This document shows, one piece after another, positions 1 through 9,095 of a DNA stretch of 64,000 nt. The position numbers and the translations under genes are program-made. How positions within the stretch are numbered: the first letter of the stretch is position 1; every line of letters begins with the position of its first letter. Origin of the DNA: Zoogloea dura (GTDB lineage: Bacteria; Pseudomonadota; Gammaproteobacteria; Burkholderiales; Rhodocyclaceae); assembly GCF_012927165.1 (NCBI RefSeq), contig NZ_JABBGA010000005.1:1-64000 (forward strand), given 5' to 3'. The notes under the pieces were generated by a model, which ran no database searches, was not told where the DNA came from, and saw nothing but the letters and a program-made list of their open reading frames with translations.

Positions 1-175
1 GCAGCTTGATGCGCCCCCACTGGCTGATGTCCTCGAAGTCATCCGCACCGCTGAGGACTGCGCAGACGGCAACGGTCAGCAGCTCGCTCAGCGGGTGGCG
101 CGTTTGCTGAGCGTTGCGCCAGTCCTCAAGCCCCTCGAAAACCTCGACCATGTCTATCAGCTTGCCCGTTTCCAT
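1..175 (-). CDS. ISAs1-family transposase, N-terminal part (runs off the window)
   Basis: Reading leftwards from an ATG at 175, the frame is open to base 1 and gives 58 residues. They include [20 protein letters not shown], then [20 protein letters not shown] and [14 protein letters not shown]. The 'F..L.D.R....RHPL.ELL..A.CAVL.GAD...I..WG' pattern is that of the N-terminal domain of ISAs1 (H-repeat) transposases, which cut and paste their own insertion sequence with a DDE nuclease domain. That domain would lie outside the window. The gene starts about 65 bases from the point where the neighbouring sensor kinase gene is broken, as expected for an element end. Completeness cannot be judged. 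Confidence 0.85.
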   Translation of the reverse strand, partial: METGKLIDMVEVFEGLEDWRNAQQTRHPLSELLTVAVCAVLSGADDFEDISQWGRIKL

Positions 176-240
176 CGTCCGCCCAAAAAGGCAGGAAACT
201 ACACAAAACAGAGGGCTGTGGACAGGGGATGGGCAAGCGG
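1..240 (-). mobile_element. ISAs1-family insertion sequence, one end
   Basis: The kinase homology stops abruptly near base 240, and a transposase start follows at 175. The stretch between (about 176-240) would therefore hold the terminal inverted repeat and transposase promoter. The other end is off the window, so neither the inverted repeat pair nor a target duplication can be checked, and the boundary is good only to about 10 bases. Confidence 0.7.
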
Positions 241-3041
241 CTGATCGTGAACGTTATTTCGGGGTGGGAGATGTCGGGTGGGTAGCTGCGGGAGCCCTGC
301 TGGTCGGCAAGGGTTGAGGTCTGCACCTTGACGATGACATTCCCGCCGGTTGAAAACTTCAGGGCGTTGCTGACCAGGTTGGTGAGGATCTGACCCAACC
401 GGAGTGGGTCGCCCTCGAGGACGTGGGTATCCTCGTCGATGTCGTAATAGAGCTCGATTCCCTGGTTCTCGGCGCGCAGGGCGACCACGCTGGAAAGCCG
501 ATCGAACACGCTCTCCAGCACGAAGCAGGCATTTTCCATTTCCAGCTTCCCGGCTTCGATCTTGGAGAAGTCGAGAATGTCGTTGATGATGGTCAGCAGG
601 CTTTCCGAGGCCGACTTGATCTTGGAGACATAATTGAGCTGCTTGGGACTCAGCTCGGTGGCCAGGGCCAGTTCGGCCATGCCGATGATGGCGTTCATCG
701 GCGTCCGTATTTCGTGGCTCATATTGGCCAGGAATGCGCTTTTTGCCTTGGTGGCGGCCTCCGCTTCCGATTTGGCCTCCTGCAGCCGGGTGATATCGAA
801 GAACCACGCCAGCACGGCCGGGCTGCCACCGTAATCGATGTTCATGTACGAGCCCATCGCCCAGACATGCGGTTCGCCCGGATCATCCGGAAAATAGATC
901 TCAACCAGTCGATTGAGCACCATCTCGCCCCGCGACAGGGACGCATAGATATCTTCGAAAACCTGCGGGTCGGCGTAATAGCGGCTGACGTCCTCGTGAT
1001 TGGCTTCATCCTTGTTGCGGCGAACAAGACTGCAGAATGCCTGATTCACGAACAGGATCTGGTGGTCCTCCGCGCGGGCGATGCGCACGGCCATGGGCGA
1101 GGCCGATAACACCTGCTCCAGCATTTCCTGCTGGCGACGGAGCTGTGAATAGTCGATCAATGCCGAACGAGTGCATACGAATCGTCCTGAATCGTCGAGG
1201 ACGGCGGAGGCTGATAGCAGCACCGGAAGGGTATCGTCATTCCTGCACACCAGTTCCAGCGGCAGTTCGTGCAGTGTCTCTCCGGCGCGGACCTTTGGAA
1301 AGTTCTGGCGGAATGTCTCGATGGCCGATGGTGTCAGGAACTCGACCATGTGCCGCTTGCCGACAATTTCGTCGCGGGAATAGCCGAGCCACTCGAGTTC
1401 GGTGTTGTTGATCTTCTGGATGACGCCATGCTCATCAAGAGAGTGGTAGCCGCAGGGGGCGTGGTTGTACAAGTCATCCAGTTCGTCGGCCTGCTTCTGG
1501 ATTTCCTGCTCGGCGGCCTTGCGCTCGGTGATGTCGTAGAGCAGAACGAAGACACCCCGGACCGACCCTGCAGGCCCGTCCGGAATGTAATGGGTGAGGA
1601 AATGCCGGCAGGCCCGGCCCGGCTTCGACAGGATGCGTTCGAAGGACTGCCTCTCGCCCAGCAGGGCGGCCTGGACATGAGCCTCGCTGAAACAATAGGC
1701 GTCCTCGCCCAGGAGTTCGCGCATCCCGATGCCTTCCATTTGATCGGGCGCTTTTTCGAACCAGTCGAGATAGGCGCGGTTGGCAAAGCGGTTCTGCAGC
1801 CGGGTGTCCCAGTAGGCGATCATGCCGGGAAGCGCATCGGCGATGGCCCGGGTAAAGCACTCGCTGCGGGCCAGTGCTTCCGTCCGCTTGCCGACCACGA
1901 CTTCCAGGTTGTCCCGCTCTCGCTGCAAGGCCAGGAGCTGCTCCTGGATGACCTGGTAGAGCTGGTTGAAATGGTGGAGGAAGACCCGGATCTCGCGGCG
2001 CCCGGTTTCCTGCAGTTTCGTCGGCACCCTGTTTGGCAGGGCGTCGATGATTTGGGTTGCGCCGCTTTCAAGAGGCCACAGCTGGTTGCCCATGAAGCGC
2101 CAGACAATGAGTCCGGTGACGAGCATGGCCAGCAGCGAGCCGATCCAGATGGTCTGGGTCAGGTCGGCCAGCGGGGCAAGCGCATGTTCCGCAGGCACGT
2201 AGGCGACGACCAGCCAGTTGATTGCCCGGAGGTTCATGGCCTGGGAAATGATCTCGTGTCCGGCCGCGTCGATGGAGCGACCCACACCCTCGAACCCGTC
2301 CTTGATCCTGCGTTCGAGCAATGGGTCGGCAGCGCCTGCCTGCACCTCCTTCAATACCTTCGATGCATCGGTATGGGCGGCATATGTGTGCTCGGCCAGC
2401 GCAATGACCTGGTAACCGCCAAGATTTCCGCCGCCTGCAAAACCGGATATGTCGAAATGGCTGCCAGGGCCAAGGTGGTCCGAGCCGCAGATCACGGCGA
2501 CCACGTTCCCTGATTTATCCAGCACAGGGACCGCGAATATCAGGTTTGGACGCCCTGAGAAACGGCCGATGACAGGCATCACGACCGGCTGTTTGCTCTG
2601 CAGGGCACGGTCGAGATAGGGCGTGTTGCGGTAATCGGCCCCGATTTGCTGGCGGGCGGGGGCTTCGGCAAGACGGCGCCCGCCCGGAGAGAGCACGTAA
2701 ACATCGCGCCCGAAAAAGCGGGAAATGCTGGATTGGCTGTCGAGGTGATGCTGGACGGTAGTGCTGTTCGACCAGTCTTCAGGGGGCAGACGGCCGGCGA
2801 TGGCCTGCAGCGAATCGATGCGTTCGCTGATTTCGCTCTCGAGCCACTTGGTGACAAAGCCCAGATCGCTTTGCTGCTGCGACTCCAGTTGAGCCAGGAA
2901 GCTGCTCTTCAGGCGATCCTGGGCCATCGCTGCAATGGCAAGAATGCAGATTGCCTGGAGGAGCAGCACGCCAAGGGTGAGCTGAAAGCGGAGGGAGTCC
3001 CAGATGAAATGCGCGCCCTTCGGTTTCCTTGGTTCCACCAT
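126..3041 (-). pseudogene. hybrid-type sensor histidine kinase gene interrupted by the insertion sequence
   Basis: This encodes a membrane sensor kinase. A transmembrane helix (about residues 17-40), a periplasmic Cache-like region and a second helix (about 297-317) are followed by a coiled coil, three PAS domains (from about 393, 513 and 637) and a HisKA domain with [14 protein letters not shown] (His near 776). An incomplete HATPase domain has the N-box LVSNALKFS. Just before the G1 box (expected DTGIG after ITFTI) the frame runs into the insertion sequence and ends at 126 with about 36 foreign residues. ATP binding would be lost. The start at 3041 (MVEPRKPK, with GGGGA upstream) is preferred to an ATG at 3104. 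Whether the 3' part survives beyond the element is unknown. Confidence 0.85.
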
Positions 3042-3174
3042 GTCGTCCCCGGGACTTCTTTTGGTTTGCTTTGCTTGTCGGGAAGTATACCCAGGACCTG
3101 CCACATGGCTGAGACAAGTTCCCGCCTGGCGTCGACAAACCGGTATCGGTGTCCTCGCCTGGTGCCGCGGCGGA

Positions 3175-4911
3175 TCAGTGGCCCAGTATTCTCAGGGCGA
3201 GCAGGGCCCCGGTGCTGAGGCCGAGCAGGGCGGTGGCGGCTTTCCAGAACATCACCGGGTTGCGTTCGATCAGGGGCGGGCTGCGCCGGTCGTGGAATTC
3301 GCGGCGGGGGGCCTTGAGGTCGTGGATGAACTCGGAGATCACTTCCTGCCGTTTGGCCGGGTTGGGGTGCAGGGCCTTGGCCAGCACGGCGTCCACCCAG
3401 GCGGGCAGGTCGGGGCGGTGGTGGCGCAGGGGGATGTAGCGCAGGTGGCGCAGGTCGGCGGGGCTGCGCACCCGGGCGGCGTCGAGGCCGTAGGGGAGCT
3501 GGCCGCTGAGCGTCTCGTAGGTGATGGCGGCCAGCGCGAAGAGTTCGCTGCGCGGGCTGCCGCCTTCACCGAGCAGGTATTCCGGGGCGGTGTATTGGAG
3601 CGTGCCGGGCACCGCCAGGGTGTGGGCGTCCGGGTGGTATTCGGCCAGGCCAGCCACGTGGGCGTTGGCCAGGTCGATGAGCTTGAGCGTGCCGTGCTGG
3701 TCGATCATCACGTTCTCGGGGCGCAGGTCCTGGTGCAGCATTTCGCGCCGGTGCAGGGCCTGCAGGCCCTGGGCGAGCTGCTCGACGAGGGCGCGCACGC
3801 TGTCCAGCGCGGGCCGTGGGTTGTCCACCCGCCACTGGGCCAGGGTCTGGCCGTCGATGTACTCCATGGCCACAAAGAGGTGGCCGCGCGGCCGCTCGCC
3901 GGCCCAGGCCTTGATCACGTGGGGGCTGTCGATGCGGCGGGCGACCCACTCCTCCAGCACGAAGCGGTCGAGGTAGTCCGGGTCCTGGGCCAGGTCCACC
4001 GAAGGCGTCTTGATGACCACCTGCTGGCCGCTGGCCTGGTCCACGGCCAGGTGCAGGTGGCTGCGGGCGCTCACCTGCATGTCGCGCAGGATGGTGAAGC
4101 CTTCGAATTCCATGCGCGGGGCGAGGGGCGGCGGCAGGGCCAGGCCTTCGCGGCGCAGCTGGGGATGGGCGGCGTCGCCGGCCGGCAGGGCCTCGATGCG
4201 CAGCAGTTGCAGGGTGGCGTCGTCGTCGCTGCCGCGGCTGCGGGCGAGGCTCACCAGCTGCGCGGCTGCCGTATCCAGATCGTCGGCATGCGCTTGCAGG
4301 GCCTGGTGGACGTCGCCGGCTCCGAGCCCTGCATGGGCGCCGTCGGTGGCGAGCAGGTAGGTCTCACCGAGCTCGGCCTCCCAGCTGCGGTAGTCGATCT
4401 CGACGTGGGGGCCGGTGCCCAGGGCGCGGCTCAGGCAGGATTCGGTGGACGACAGGCGTAGCCGGTGGTCGTCGGTGAGCTGCTCCAGGGCCTGGGCGTG
4501 CAGGCGGTAGATGCGTGAGTCGCCCACATGGAGCAGGTGCAGGTCGCGGCCCTTGAGGATCAGGGCGCTGAAGGTGCACACATAGCCCCTGTCCTTCTCG
4601 AAGCGGGCGTCGCTGCCCATGGTCTGGGCATGCAGCCAGGCGTTGGTGGCGCTGAGCACCCGCTCGGCCGCCCGCCGCACCGACCAGGCCTCGGAGGTGG
4701 CGTAGTAGTCCTCGAGAAAGCTGCGCACTGCGGTCTGGCTGGCCACCTGGCTGACGGCGCTGGAGCTGATGCCGTCGGCCAGGGCCAGGGCGATGCCCTT
4801 GCTGGCCAGCTGGTGCCCGCGCGGCAGGCAGGCACCGTGAAAGTCCTGGTTGGCATGGTGCTCACCCGCCAGGGAGGCCTGGCCGAGGGACACCCGCAAG
4901 CTGGCGGACAT
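3175..4911 (-). CDS. bifunctional PP2C-type protein phosphatase / serine-threonine kinase
   Basis: The protein has 578 residues. The N-terminal half (about 1-235) is a PP2C phosphatase with [26 protein letters not shown] and DDAT, which together make the metal site. The C-terminal half (about 265-530) is a Hanks-type kinase: VIK for the ATP lysine, HQDLRPEN for the catalytic loop, LIDLANA in place of DFG, and YTAPEYL. A C-terminal membrane anchor follows (about 550-575). The glycine-rich loop is degenerate. Its start lies 48 bases downstream of the nitrite channel gene and it is the last gene of the nirBD operon, an arrangement known from nitrate/nitrite assimilation clusters. It may tune the channel or the reductase; its substrates are not known. 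Confidence 0.9.
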   Translation of the reverse strand: MSASLRVSLGQASLAGEHHANQDFHGACLPRGHQLASKGIALALADGISSSAVSQVASQTAVRSFLEDYYATSEAWSVRRAAERVLSATNAWLHAQTMGSDARFEKDRGYVCTFSALILKGRDLHLLHVGDSRIYRLHAQALEQLTDDHRLRLSSTESCLSRALGTGPHVEIDYRSWEAELGETYLLATDGAHAGLGAGDVHQALQAHADDLDTAAAQLVSLARSRGSDDDATLQLLRIEALPAGDAAHPQLRREGLALPPPLAPRMEFEGFTILRDMQVSARSHLHLAVDQASGQQVVIKTPSVDLAQDPDYLDRFVLEEWVARRIDSPHVIKAWAGERPRGHLFVAMEYIDGQTLAQWRVDNPRPALDSVRALVEQLAQGLQALHRREMLHQDLRPENVMIDQHGTLKLIDLANAHVAGLAEYHPDAHTLAVPGTLQYTAPEYLLGEGGSPRSELFALAAITYETLSGQLPYGLDAARVRSPADLRHLRYIPLRHHRPDLPAWVDAVLAKALHPNPAKRQEVISEFIHDLKAPRREFHDRRSPPLIERNPVMFWKAATALLGLSTGALLALRILGH

Positions 4912-4959
4912 GGATGCGGGGCCCCGGGGAGGTTCTCAGGTTCAGGCTCAGGCCCGGGC

Positions 4960-5772
4960 TCAGGCGGCGCGGCGCTTGGGGGCCGTCTTGTAGTGGGTGG
5001 AGTAGAGGGTGGCGCCGACGAAGGTCAGGCCGCCGACCAGGTTGCCCAGCACGGTGGGGATCTCGTTCCAGATCATGTAGTCCATGAAGGTGAAGTTGCC
5101 GCCCAGCATCAGGCCCGACGGGAACAGGTACATGTTGACGATGCTGTGCTCGAAGCCCATGTAGAAGAACACCAGGATGGGCATCCACATGGCGATCACC
5201 TTGCCCGACACGGAGGTTGACATCATGGCCGCCACCACGCCGGTGGACACCATCCAGTTGCACATCACGGCGCGCACGAAGAGGGTCAGCATGCCGGCGG
5301 CGCCGTGGGCGGCGTAGCCGACCGTGCGGCCCTCGCCGATGTGGCCGATCTTCTGGCCGATGGCGTTGGGGGCTTCGGTGAAGCCGTTGGTGAAGATGAT
5401 GGCCATGAACACCGCCACGGTCAGCGCGCCGGCGAAGTTGCCGGTGAACACCAGGCCCCAGTTGCGCATCACGCCGTTCCAGGTGGCGCCGGGGCGCTTG
5501 TCGAAGACGGCCAGCGGGGCCAGGGTGAACACCCCGGTGAGCAGGTCGAAGCCGAGCAGGTAGAGCATGCAGAAACCGACCGGGAAGAGCAGGGCGCCGA
5601 CCAGCGGATTGCCGGTATTGACCGACACCGAGACGGCGAAGGCCGCCGCCAGGGCCAGGATGGCGCCGGCCATGTAGGCGCGGATCAGGGTGTCGCGGGT
5701 GGACATCAGGAGCTTGGATTCGCCGGCGTCTACCATCTTGGTGACGAACTCGGCAGGGGCAAGATAAGCCAT
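4960..5772 (-). CDS. formate/nitrite transporter (FocA/NirC family) channel
   Basis: An inner-membrane pentameric FNT channel of 270 residues with six predicted transmembrane segments. Family marks are MAYLAPAEF at the N-terminus, FDLLTGVFTLAP, NWGLVFTGNFAGAL, VRAVMCNWMVS and GFEHSIVNMYLFPSGL, the last holding the conserved pore histidine. It lies 42 bases after nirD and before the PP2C/kinase, so nitrite is the likely substrate, imported for reduction to ammonium by NirBD. Formate cannot be excluded from sequence alone. The C-terminus ends with a short basic tail (KRRAA). Confidence 0.92.
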   Translation of the reverse strand: MAYLAPAEFVTKMVDAGESKLLMSTRDTLIRAYMAGAILALAAAFAVSVSVNTGNPLVGALLFPVGFCMLYLLGFDLLTGVFTLAPLAVFDKRPGATWNGVMRNWGLVFTGNFAGALTVAVFMAIIFTNGFTEAPNAIGQKIGHIGEGRTVGYAAHGAAGMLTLFVRAVMCNWMVSTGVVAAMMSTSVSGKVIAMWMPILVFFYMGFEHSIVNMYLFPSGLMLGGNFTFMDYMIWNEIPTVLGNLVGGLTFVGATLYSTHYKTAPKRRAA

Positions 5773-5814
5773 GGAGTTTCTTTCTTGAATTCAGTGATTG
5801 CGGGTGGCGGGCGG

Positions 5815-6153
5815 TCAGCCCAGGGCCACCTGCACGCGGCCGTCCTCGATGCGCACGCTGTGGGCGCGCACCGAGTACTCCGGGGCTTCGAGGCAGGCGC
5901 CGGTGGTGAGGTCGAAGTGGTTCTTGTAGAGCGGCGAGGCCACCACGACGTGCTCGCCGAGGTTGCCGACCAGGCCGCGGGACAGCACGCTGGCGCCGGA
6001 CTTGGGGTCGATGTTGTCGATGGCGTGGAAGCGGCTCTCGCCGATCCGGAAGACGGCTACGTGGCGGCCCTCCACCAGGGCACTGACGCCGGTGTTGGGG
6101 AGGATCTCGTCGGCCGCGCAGACGGTGGTCCAGGCAAGGGGTGCGATGCTCAT
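5815..6153 (-). CDS. nirD: nitrite reductase small subunit NirD
   Basis: A 112-residue Rieske-fold protein, the small subunit of cytoplasmic NAD(P)H-dependent assimilatory nitrite reductase. It aligns in character with NirD: WTTVCAADEI at the start, a middle HAIDNIDP where true Rieske proteins carry Cys-X-His, and SPLYKNHFDLTTGACLE near the end. The iron-sulfur ligands are missing, as is normal for NirD. It follows nirB by 11 bases, so the two are cotranscribed and probably translationally linked. Confidence 0.95.
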   Translation of the reverse strand: MSIAPLAWTTVCAADEILPNTGVSALVEGRHVAVFRIGESRFHAIDNIDPKSGASVLSRGLVGNLGEHVVVASPLYKNHFDLTTGACLEAPEYSVRAHSVRIEDGRVQVALG

Positions 6154-6164
6154 GGTCGGGCTCC

Positions 6165-8708
6165 TCAGGCGGGGGTGGCGACGGTGTCGGGGGCGTCGAT
6201 GGCGGCCGGACGTTCGTCGGGGCGGGCCGGGCGGATCTGGCCGCGTTCTTCCACGAAGATGATGTGTTCGTCGGGCTGTTCGCTATTCACGAAGGAGCGG
6301 AAGCGCTTGCGTACGTCCGGATCGGTGACGGCGGTCTTCCACTCGCACTGGTAGGTGTTCACCACGTGCTGCATCTGCGTCTCCAGCTCGACGGCGAGGC
6401 CCAGGCTGTCGTTCACCACCACGTCCTTCAGGTAGTCGAGGCCGCCCTCCAGGTTGTCGCGCCAGGTGCTGGTGCGCTGCAGGCGGTCGGCGGTGCGCAC
6501 GTAGAACATCAGGAAGCGGTCGATCAGCCGGACCAGCTGCGCCTTGTCCAGGTCGGCCGCCAGCAGCTCGGCGTGGCGCGGCTTCATGCCACCGTTGCCG
6601 CACACGTAGAGGTTCCAGCCCTTCTCGGTGGCGATGATGCCCACGTCCTTGCCCTGGGCCTCGGCGCATTCGCGGGTGCAGCCGGAGACGCCGAACTTGA
6701 TCTTATGGGGGGCGCGCAGGCCCTTGTAGCGGTTCTCCAGCTCGACCGCGAGGCCCACGCTGTCACCCACGCCGTAGCGGCACCAGGTGGAGCCGACGCA
6801 GCTCTTCACGGTGCGCAGGGACTTGCCGTAGGCGTGGCCGGACTCGAAGCCGGCGGAGATCAGCTCGTCCCAGATGAAGGGCAGCTGCTCGACCCGGGCG
6901 CCGAAGAGGTCCACCCGCTGGCCGCCGGTGATCTTGGTGTAGAGGCCGTATTTCTTGGCCACCTGGCCCACGGCGATGAGGCCGTCGGGAGTGACTTCGC
7001 CACCGGCCATGCGCGGCACCACGGAGTAGGTGCCGTCCTTCTGGATGTTGCCGAGGAAGTAGTCGTTGCTGTCCTGCAGGGCGGCCAGGTCCTTCTTGAG
7101 CACGAACTCGTTCCAGCACGACGCGAAGATGCTGGCCGCGACGGGCTTGCAGATGTCGCAGCCGAGGCCCTTGCCGTGCTTGGCGAGGAGTTCGTCGAAG
7201 CTCTTGATCTCGCCCACCTTGATCAGGTGGAAGAGCTCCTGGCGGGAGTAGGCGAAGTGCTCGCAGAGGTGGTTGTTCACCGCCATGCCGAGGCGCGACA
7301 TTTCGGCCTTCATCACCTGGGTGACCAGGGGCACGCAGCCGCCGCAGGTGGCGCCGGCCTTGGTGCAGGCCTTGAGGGCGCCGATGTCTGTGGCGCCATC
7401 GGCCACGGCGGCGCAGATCTGGCCCTTGCTGACGTTGTTGCAGGAGCAGATCTGGGCGCTGTCGGGCAGGGCATCCACACCCAGGCCGGGCTTGGCCTGG
7501 CCGTCGCTGGACGGCAGGATGAGGAATTCCGGGTCGGCCGGCAGGGCGATGCCGTTGAGGGCCATCTGCAGCAGGGTGCCGTATTCATCGGCGTTGCCCA
7601 CCATCACGGCGCCGACCAACTTCTTGCCGTCGGCGCTGGTGACGATCTTCTTGTAGATCTGCTTGGTTTCGTCCACGTAGCGGAAGCTGCGACAGCCGGC
7701 GCTGCGGCCCTGGGCGTCGCCGATGCTGGCCACATCCACGCCCATCAGCTTGAGCTTGGTGCTCATGTCGGCGCCGGCGAAGGCGGCGCCCTGTTGGCCG
7801 GTGATGTGGCGGGCGACCACCCGGGCCATGTCGTAGCCGGGGGCGACGAGGCCATAGACCTGGTCCTTCCAGGCCGCGCATTCACCGATGGCGTAGATGT
7901 CGTGATCGCTGGTACGGCAGTGGTCATCCACTGCCACGCCGCCACGGGCGCCCACCGCCAGGGCGTTCTGGCGGGCCAGTTCGTCCCGCGGGCGGATGCC
8001 GGCGGAGAACACGATCATGTCGGTCTCCAGGTGGCTGCCGTCGTCGAACACCATGCGGTGGCGGGCGCGGGCGCCGTTGGTGATCTCCACCGTGTTGCGG
8101 CTGGTGTGGACGTGCAGGCCCAGGGCTTCGATCTTGCTGCGCAGGATGCGGCCGCCGTCGTCATCCACCTGCACCGCCATCAGGCGCGGGGCGAATTCGA
8201 CCACGTGGGTCTCCAGCCCCAGGTCGCGCAGGGCCTTGGCGCATTCCAGGCCGAGCAGGCCGCCGCCCACCACCACGCCGCTCTGCGAGCGGGTGCCGGC
8301 TTCGGTCATGGCCTCGAGGTCTTCAATGGTGCGATAGACGAAGCAGTCGCTGCGGTCGTTGCCGCGCACCGGCGGCACGAAGGGCACCGAGCCGGTGGCC
8401 AGCACCAGCTTGTCGTAGGCCAGCACCTCGCCGTCGGCGGTGGTGACGGTCTTCTGGCGGCGGTCGATGGCCGCGGCGCGGGACTTGAGGCGCAGGGAGA
8501 AGCCGCTCTTGTCGAAGAAGCCCGGTTCGACAAGGGACAGGTCGTCGGCCGTCTTGCCGGTGAAGAATTCGGACAGGTGGACCCGGTCGTAGGCGGCGCG
8601 AGGCTCCTCGCACAGCACGGTGACTTCAAGAGAGGCAAGGGAGAGCGCGTGGAGTTCTTCGAGGAACTTGTGACCCACCATGCCGTGGCCGACAACAATG
8701 ATCTTCAT
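6165..8708 (-). CDS. nirB: NAD(P)H nitrite reductase large subunit NirB
   Basis: The 847-residue catalytic subunit reduces nitrite to ammonium in the cytoplasm with six electrons from NAD(P)H. The order is an FAD/NAD-binding pyridine nucleotide-disulfide oxidoreductase part (1 to about 400, with VVVGGGLLGLECAKAL), a BFD-like [2Fe-2S] domain (CSCNN and CGGCVP), then the siroheme/[4Fe-4S] part. That last part has C-X5-C (CVGSTWC) and C-X3-C (CTREC), the sulfite/nitrite reductase cluster ligands. The length matches the family. It is the first gene of the operon, followed by nirD, an FNT channel and a PP2C/kinase, and is preceded by a 220-base leader behind a sigma-54-type promoter. Confidence 0.97.
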   Translation of the reverse strand: MKIIVVGHGMVGHKFLEELHALSLASLEVTVLCEEPRAAYDRVHLSEFFTGKTADDLSLVEPGFFDKSGFSLRLKSRAAAIDRRQKTVTTADGEVLAYDKLVLATGSVPFVPPVRGNDRSDCFVYRTIEDLEAMTEAGTRSQSGVVVGGGLLGLECAKALRDLGLETHVVEFAPRLMAVQVDDDGGRILRSKIEALGLHVHTSRNTVEITNGARARHRMVFDDGSHLETDMIVFSAGIRPRDELARQNALAVGARGGVAVDDHCRTSDHDIYAIGECAAWKDQVYGLVAPGYDMARVVARHITGQQGAAFAGADMSTKLKLMGVDVASIGDAQGRSAGCRSFRYVDETKQIYKKIVTSADGKKLVGAVMVGNADEYGTLLQMALNGIALPADPEFLILPSSDGQAKPGLGVDALPDSAQICSCNNVSKGQICAAVADGATDIGALKACTKAGATCGGCVPLVTQVMKAEMSRLGMAVNNHLCEHFAYSRQELFHLIKVGEIKSFDELLAKHGKGLGCDICKPVAASIFASCWNEFVLKKDLAALQDSNDYFLGNIQKDGTYSVVPRMAGGEVTPDGLIAVGQVAKKYGLYTKITGGQRVDLFGARVEQLPFIWDELISAGFESGHAYGKSLRTVKSCVGSTWCRYGVGDSVGLAVELENRYKGLRAPHKIKFGVSGCTRECAEAQGKDVGIIATEKGWNLYVCGNGGMKPRHAELLAADLDKAQLVRLIDRFLMFYVRTADRLQRTSTWRDNLEGGLDYLKDVVVNDSLGLAVELETQMQHVVNTYQCEWKTAVTDPDVRKRFRSFVNSEQPDEHIIFVEERGQIRPARPDERPAAIDAPDTVATPA

Positions 8709-8928
8709 GATTAATCCTGCACGTCCGGGCTTCCCCGGGGGACCGTGCTGGGTGTCTTCGCCAGGCTCGTGGAATGAGCGGCGCAGACATCATGGCCCCC
8801 GCGAAACGCGGATCGAAGTCGAGGTTGGAACGACGGCTCGCCGCGTGTGCGTGACACTCGACTTGCCGGGGTTCCGCCGTCGTTGGCGGAGGCATTCATT
8901 CGGGCCCGCGGCGGCTTTGCCTGCGGGC
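8709..8928 (-). ncRNA. structured 5' leader of nirB with interleaved inverted repeats
   Basis: From the predicted transcription start to the nirB ATG about 220 bases are untranslated. They contain two perfect pairs of complementary arms: AAGTCGAG at 8816-8823 with CTCGACTT at 8857-8864, and AACGACGGC at 8829-8837 with GCCGTCGTT at 8876-8884. The arms alternate (A, B, A', B'), so they can form either a pseudoknot or two mutually exclusive hairpins. A third GC-rich hairpin (CCGGG-GAAG-CCCGG in the RNA) lies close to the start codon. By analogy with nitrate-responsive ANTAR/NasT-type leaders this could be an attenuator; that is inference, and no U-tract terminator is obvious. Confidence 0.5.
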
Positions 8929-8937
8929 AATAGGGTT

Positions 8938-8955
8938 AAGCAGGGATCGTGCCGG
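8938..8955 (-). promoter_or_regulatory. sigma-54 (RpoN) type promoter of nirBD
   Basis: On the minus strand the sequence CCGGCACGATCCCTGCTT has GG and GC exactly ten bases apart and matches the -24/-12 consensus TGGCACG-N4-TTGC with one mismatch in each part. Transcription would start near 8928. Two NtrC-like sites lie 63 to 115 bases upstream. No housekeeping promoter of comparable quality was seen. Confidence 0.7.
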
Positions 8956-9017
8956 GTCGTGTTTCCCGTGGATGCGGGGGTTTCCCGGTGGGAGGGGGCA
9001 TGCTCAGGCGGGTTCGG

Positions 9018-9053
9018 GCGCCAAAATGGTGCGTCGCAGGTCCACCTTGGCGC
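9018..9053 (-). promoter_or_regulatory. two tandem NtrC-like enhancer sites
   Basis: Two sites resemble the NtrC consensus GCACC-N5-GGTGC. On the minus strand they are GCACC-ATTTT-GGCGC (9032 to 9018) and GCGCC-AAGGT-GGACC (9053 to 9039). The first has one mismatch and the second two. Their centres are 21 bases apart, two helical turns, about 85 and 106 bases upstream of the -12 element, as usual for enhancers of sigma-54 promoters. This would place nitrite assimilation under nitrogen limitation control. Confidence 0.6.
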
Positions 9054-9095
9054 ATGGAGGCTGCCGGCTCGACCGGCGAGGGGCTGCTGCCCCGG

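Noticed and set aside
6141-8714. Long plus-strand frame of 857 residues opposite nirB
   Set aside because: It is a mirror of a high-GC gene on the other strand; the His/Ala/Gly/Val-rich composition is typical of such shadows, and nirB is unmistakable.
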